NCBI RefSeq assembly: GCF_000330505.1
Contig: NW_004443753.1
Span: 207,668 to 243,026 of the forward strand
DNA length: 35,359 nt
Origin: Entamoeba invadens IP1
Lineage: Eukaryota; Evosea; Mastigamoebida; Endamoebidae
Reading direction: 5' to 3'
In this document: positions 34,701 to 35,359 of the stretch, in pieces
Layout: each line of letters begins with the position of its first letter
How positions within the stretch are numbered: position 1 is the stretch's first letter
The notes under the pieces: model-generated
Database searches by the model: none
What the model was told of the DNA's origin: nothing
What the model saw: the letters and a program-made list of their open reading frames with translations, nothing else
Program-made: the position numbers and the translations under genes

Positions 34701-34758
34701 CAGTACATTTCAAAGATAAACTTATAGAGCATAATGTAATGATTAAAAATATAATCAT
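19744..34758 (-). CDS. Giant (5004-residue) type I membrane surface protein with Cys-motif repeats
   Basis: One uninterrupted 15-kb frame. The N-terminus is a signal peptide (MIIFLIITLCSISLSL). The C-terminus has one transmembrane helix (MYMIAVIVIFILILAVIVAF and on), then RRK and an acidic tail of about 40 residues ending TPHNQE. The extracellular part of nearly 4900 residues is rich in Thr, Ser, Asn, Ile and Val in alternating strand-like patterns, suggesting a beta-solenoid. The first 2900 residues or so contain regularly spaced cysteine motifs (C-x-C or C, then F/Y-x-E-x-D-C-N, e.g. FDEWDCNKY, FKEWDCDND, YKEYDCNDK). The last Cys of the motif lies at 34624, 34093, 33616, 33151, 32710, 32251, 31792, 31351, 30931, 30481, 29947, 29506, 29023, 28468, 27997, 27556, 27124 and 26716: 18 units of 136-178 residues, with one of 185. 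Many N-glycosylation sequons are present. I do not recognise the family; adhesion or a cell-coat role is inference. Confidence 0.85.
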   Translation of the reverse strand: MIIFLIITLCSISLSLKCTVDTIGNSTCSCSCIDTPMDEEDVNECLFVNTEECTEGLKLIVETDLDTLELGNLFLYTQIDTEIEPETLENKELTEIKYLEIRHKTTLDDTKIITITNSPNEHASVSFLNTKIIGSYKISYISLGYASSVILENTFGYFKDSFAYNVTSNLSGIFMITMDSGVTSIGGFSYFVNNSHVRWSTISGLEKLCTYSESGKYIEIECDTIKHDRMTLVVTESIFTPIDITKGPWLSVQFKNASVTINTPNPDNQELYINGTEQSEIIFAGTFHIMGGLTSFYKFSFVPSSSNIIDSSLFNVTIINLSDDSTKILYLGINETTTATTQDNYPLYSVQLSAIYYRVTTDRNYIYCTSSTGTEFEEDDCNSELMTDENKMTLKYTGDQKTLPHINNHKSFLTYEFKESDNVDTIEDYTFNTLTVNSKNIYLTSVNIDTLTILEKFEYGTCFTGTTGSVVSNFIKTSSAGYILHDGSLVNEKTNIVGENINTQTYYRALGELCKFGTKCELTCDTGSCTFIQPDCEEYTTGNKVTLVVGDGTTIINSIGSKGVKVWNYDVCDLSAAGDLTISSDLHLTCEEVSNGNKALVIVSGAINITKYTSTATEISLLSSVPNQIVLTNTNFIWVYKDGKDDEFCFQISENYYRCTKTANVDLTSCVFSTKTTTNYVDCVQENTRHVDLNRMTVTLDEYTTYDQETTFNQLILIGKTTSCRITASTLTVASRVDVSACDFFKVQFKTSKSVEMKTASVASGFITVDNDLIFLNASDVTSVSILSNKHITGILESSGIENVIRDNTGNEVQYFYTNTLKCTFTEKEFAEFTVCYYILYYKTISVEVPTTNTVVIDAKEGRVFKDIVNVPTTGTLEQPNLSIMTLSVESTGLSITLNEINDLTLDQPCCFIAKKVTNLNVNSLGCYITIDNVESSVNFETTDIYFNGEITTTVDVNKVQVHNTYHRYGTISKDCTIETSGVYKEYDCNDKDRVDTEMYMKYVTSFNVESMAKPFLMCSIEKDGLVLSELKCKTTIIKIDTFTITNSNLGLLDINEVDNTARLIDGETTHVMDVLTLATSDKPIFYGITPLTINGTNPNLVSQIITSKHVRYFGNKNSHTKCVYDTANTFDINDCNTDASIGLDLTIKINGYNFPVFKFNTIVTTTEVDTIKSLNATTFTPFASFDKLTISDVMTVDTLELSSTYKYLYISTGKETPSIIKAITGGLDPIFIGNADVPTDFSFVNILTNKNRYFRGVSHLNCNCKTTDTFKEWDCDNDDDISMKGIECTDETIQQFTIPATSSNKFKSATISRSLKLYNINVSTLYINNESYTVEGRADNIIVQKEHKDGTYKGTMGSISANDTSFNNELTHYLTNSAEELTPNINGIYFIKIKDMKYRVSTFNKYYCTYKNDVEGKATYFESDCLYSSDQQILKIGETVPLETTSFALAGKSVRPFIALETTQNVLNIKTVNLTLLEGNSSIGKMQYTVGYIETFQPVQGLEYTISSTINNVVINYQQTDSYINGSVNTVTNADSIVSHVLFVLNSVNTPTITNTKIGENLYRISSKLSITQNTNDQCVLPLYTNSLYKFPLEGNLYNEFDCNKYAEDGNNMLKLISEKQEVDVTLYHLKSFNEASLLKATNIKGLIVKTLTTNENSIIFDSCDITSITFTEPIIKQYFFKNSKIDSYNGKLNPIFVLDEDSYNKYVEASSNLKVTLISTDPMLYRAKKDVVDTICTISTLNGFDEWDCNKYVETNPSDALMTLHVQSNGNEIPTKVLHFKTVVFANDSFYDLSYKKISSSVMKLDTFSLLSTNSKIYFNMKVELDTLDISKTVDQTYAFVVFNKGLDLAKKTGTSTSNYFALLGGSTSLSSSAPLKSVTIYEGYSRITDIDTLSCTYNKIENTFDELDCRSENSNEKYYKFTSSNFILKIVDTEITYSLQSTHFKSMVYPLDETNNTFTLQMGSKQLTFDTLEIRGIPSIDSQVTVNSEIKFDQTIGSDFMNRMISFNFGTAIRLLVKTSSTDTYTETTTVADTSIPLFTGTLSGKQPSFLNKDSCQTSVYYFKTSLSNCFCILTGNTLDKNINSFESETAKDCISDSATTIFTLQVPETVTTVNVARETSSFDRLVLKNDQGVTFNKDTTMTGNVVISFTSLEINSPFFFNEGVVVHITKFTFGANGFLRLITTDATTFPSTYPSAGILIIRNGITQSSPPTNAKTCSTMTNGDIRYVLHDKVTDDTDDGCLCLNQLADCKYKDFSTYYNIKVSSSLSLESDFNTFVFDLPNPQTVLTISSLKSVTVDTMNIINIRNLAQVIVSGEVKVKKLYNQEVYILFENYIPDELYPVSSTEAYKFNSILNGISGDVYYSGNCGIDGGHYYRNVYGSGVPNCSCYFNSMYPDCRNKPNNFDLKLDVPKNGEFPITLKWKSIDVINIDTTPLNLITLSADGNTFIVGNKNFKISSTPSREATLLFGNTNTAYVETSGVNVVINAPTEVTYPLFVSTDLINTLNSIKCNAVYRYFASGSTQHCDCTLVSQDGQLNSLDCAFQSTNYNAITTLSSITIKNNWYSLTTSSTGTLTINLDSKYITSIYTKCETYITGNSSGPSQIIPDGNYYVRVDLATTSTQMTVNIDNCKKYCLTYVKGVAAPNTQCGADNFRVSQNLNCYCSIQAGGNLYDESDCNHDSDLFSYDLYVSIQNLDLKQAKKYNKLLFSDTSEHILTSSQKIEFTQFDVNNKVTLNIVDFVIMNLVQKDTEKTITITSYGTITNLTPIASGFVLYTNKNTEQKLTVTNIVNAPTQCFDVVLSGATNLVHTKVVTLNSKQTIRTNECTDSDDLICYLTTETDDYDKQFSTINCPCDVSNSEETVKCQIRVQNDNFRTFVMDHNINATFKVDKNLIISSSKTTQLQIQSLVSSTDLITINANNGLSIESLTISKQTTISGNVDIKRSMGRYGVILKDNTMEITLTNFQFSSIFTTSTQSIVFPYIIKSGAESFDLNCIKCILEGRQTIDNLYIGNGNEYTVDETNTNTEISTINNIILLDTGTLVKLMINGAVNFGNIHSPNTIYYPIVISNLNKPELVTVTTNSAVQKMCNGLLVFGTNFDQKQFCYSNDIKTILSSDDVMCTSTSTQCILELISPSGSITSSITQNYDSVICKTSVCTIASLGENVKKLNLIGENGKNNKFVLPEFTESRFVIRASNCYLELKGKTQVSADTSVTIVSSIGVLTLYSTKLDAILSADNVDIYGDVVILNGMNVNTLLNLKSGSLKIGGELGFVGLTVESKFGALRATTLSQTTTGVISASKYYNHYADNYINCAPINSVLTTNNNQKSFKCYTTNVEGIDLMNDNSYMNHIEQNCKSLLLPISINSVRISSAEHVTVNSVVSVDVSNTKFGGSYTFTNFNAIQMATFLGEVKITCPVNSASFTITILGNGVISNCPNVIHNSINDVTLNQVPKVTIQNNGIFTLNSDQKNLAVTFENTNFNKTITLDVELETLDINNAESLTTTDFVLFLLSKPVSKGTISPLSYKCNKMNIVSGSPSFFSCSDFEFSAEYITNTPKYTPSAGCKEPSDVNCIAHVTIDATTQLESFDLSSLNSRTVILTVNVEKVVSVTLDKNVKNFTVIGRMRESKPISGVILSASLPEYTFVKSANLTAFNKQEIVISHVVYLNSDENSIVEITKLNINFWEFNCRHIKLSEVVGNVYSPIEVTELISYQTQLFVYQSIRVESLNIIQSYANKPLFYCNQNIESITILDILDANTDTCKIVADYLLVSVKPVVNSEISPFTKNNRIYVGKCTFEFTQCTLTPTQKERIDMHESSNYEYISLCPNSTVITDLSTASYEGGVTVFGISDKSYKQIKLPNKATLQSSATTSIEIKQLTFGDEITFESPYSILLLNSIKTENVKIHVNAHTLIKQFDLKSIPEITIKQGVTLTYSELTPIESQLSVLKVFGNDKALIGNTLTLTVTDLTFETLSSTNSIINVNKFNLEGLNIKFPSETTTKHIPLINTLLPMSSTSLPTDTTLVCNYKTLIYKSTSTSAFQCPDDVLCTVTDTENCHRKDTNKDYKQRYNIEISTAANSVVILEDNAEKTKDYDIVNVKQDGVTIQIMKGGIYTLNVHASGVKVTCIGDDADSNKCTIVVNTYVDTNQINLLGKNIILEEDLNIDNVISYVKITGDVSVSTFEATQMYIEMVENGILRVKQYASFGSLLLVKNSHIYAFESFDTSLLQYLGGEIVFDASDNQAVLNVNRFEVNTKIVQLAKDQCITPIIRKAFTNGEPVETNNVPELVWKGSVTFTEQGTMVYYDCGFSKLELCGSATTQHTCDAINCNVEDAETRQICYCTFNPVIQQDCILSCPIDSTQTCVFNPSQSTASLFNDIEINKDYILKIDKLFRYFVMSMSQKLNIVATKSVNIYQITDEKDKTAGEITIDSTADVSIDSIRLTQSGSKLIIKANSLLVREIYIENEVTLNINAPITLMDTSSNFNFDEGAAIPNVTRQIYFGKDAIINLYENAYFTIQGPIIKDPITNKFDATYNKLTLEECTVTLDADYIGKVTKNYPNVVFNFEVIGEVIVNKATVKYNDDGKGDKNVTLILNNDVSHITITEFETKNVIDDQNYALIIGQSNAVLDKTAIPELSCYISKEFTGKVNEQTQWERSQCPCDGETCIVNTELTTTPVTYEVNDLTFAKYYTTNGILYGSNANISELISLGGTTEIKVTNSMIEMVIMEKRGSISFSKPMMVPTINGIEESGTIDVKTHSLTTKSITNVDLSISTGSILLEKGTKGNFNGRTITVAASGRLDIYSSQIIFDDKTIFNMQVEAGQPALISVDDDALGDTLSITTAHFKVTIPSGSSGKVFTVLRVLTPINIANFEFTEDSTTPGGSVKTQIKSGTFAFKEACYGVVLTDLPNDQITCPEDRMARVVEKSEFPMYMIAVIVIFILILAVIVAFLIAYVVHVYIVRRKNMKVFEEGEEIAVDEKKQDEEIKNEDNKPIATPHNQE
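26716..34626 (-). repeat. Array of about 18 diverged protein repeat units in the giant gene
   Basis: Seen at the protein level only; DNA copies have diverged. Each unit ends with a block like yYRV...yCt.....F-x-E-x-D-C-N followed by a short hydrophobic strand segment. Spacing between motif cysteines is 531, 477, 465, 441, 459, 459, 441, 420, 450, 534, 441, 483, 555, 471, 441, 432 and 408 bases. Beyond 26716 the motifs thin out and units lengthen (CPCDVSN...VKC ending at 26152, then at 25363). Confidence 0.75.
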
Positions 34759-35359
34759 AAATGATTTTTTCAGTTTTGTTCCATGTTTTATTTGATTGTT
34801 TTAAATTATTTATTTTTTGTTGATACATTTGTTTCCTAAAAAAATACTTATTTTTTCAACAATAATTTTTCAGGGGTATTATAATATATATTATACAACA
34901 CTACTTTTTTGCAATAACTAAATACTTAATAATATTAATTATAATTTAAACCAATATTTAAATTCATTGTGTGATTTTAATTTAATTTATTAATTTATTT
35001 AAAAACTGTATTTAAAAAATGTGCTAATTTTTTTGGTTCATCACTATTTTATACTTTATATCAAGTGACATAAATAATGATAAATTTTTATTATCATTAT
35101 TTACTTATCAGTGTTATTTTCTTGTGAAACCTTTTCAATGTGAATCAAAAATACACAAAAAACATTCAAAATGGTTTTTTAGATTTTTAAGCCAATTAAA
35201 AATAAAAATATGTGCAAATTAAAAACAATGATTTTAAATAAAATAAATTATTTCCTCAAATATTTCGGTTATAATTGTCCAAAATACAAAAAATATTTTG
35301 AACTCTATATATAAATCGAATAACCTTGTAGAATTATCAAGTGCATTGTCACTGTTTTT
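34759..35359. other. AT-rich region upstream of the giant gene
   Basis: About 600 bases without a gene. On the minus strand the ATG at 34758 is preceded by GGAACAAAACTGAAAAAATC, which includes GAAC and AAAAATC elements reminiscent of Entamoeba core-promoter parts (partial matches). The rest is A/T tracts. Confidence 0.45.

Noticed and set aside
1..35359. CRISPR arrays, bacterial operons, riboswitches, tRNA arrays
   Set aside because: No direct-repeat/spacer pattern, no bacterial gene signals and no tRNA cloverleaf with recognisable A and B boxes were found; the sequence is eukaryotic.

Overview
This window looks like nuclear DNA of an Entamoeba, most probably E. invadens. Evidence: very AT-rich intergenic DNA, dense intron-poor genes, one short intron with the GTTTGT donor typical of Entamoeba, degraded Mutator-like and hAT DNA transposons (families known to be abundant in E. 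invadens and E. moshkovskii), an EHD-type GTPase and a gamma-tubulin complex component. The species call is inference; the genus-level call is fairly safe.

Layout. 1-1619 (minus): Mutator-like transposase whose C-terminal SWIM zinc finger has slipped out of frame and runs off the window. 2129-2362 (plus): small predicted tail-anchored membrane protein, convergent with 2409-4334 (minus), a GCP (Spc97/Spc98) family protein. 4335-7513: AT-rich DNA with a long nested palindrome and a stretch resembling decayed cysteine-rich coding DNA. 7514-10141 (minus): hAT transposase broken into three frames. 10859-12353 (plus): debris of two HSP70-type genes joined head to tail. 12354-14570: AT-rich DNA with a cluster of foldback sequences. 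About 14611-15480 (plus): decayed large-subunit rRNA fragment, entered by a strong hairpin and followed shortly by a 100-N scaffold gap (15589-15688). 15689-17844: AT-rich spacer. 17845-19441 (plus): spliced EHD protein. 19744-34758 (minus): a single 15-kb reading frame for a 5004-residue type I membrane protein. 34759-35359: AT-rich upstream region of that gene.

Four loci look functional: the small membrane protein (least certain), the GCP, the EHD and the giant surface protein. The middle of the window (about 6-15.5 kb) is a graveyard of transposon, chaperone and rRNA fragments. The functional genes do not form an operon; two convergent pairs are closely spaced. The most striking items are the giant protein, with at least 18 regularly spaced Cys-motif units in its N-terminal part, and the chromosomal LSU rRNA fossil, which is unexpected because Entamoeba rDNA is known from extrachromosomal circles in E. 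histolytica.
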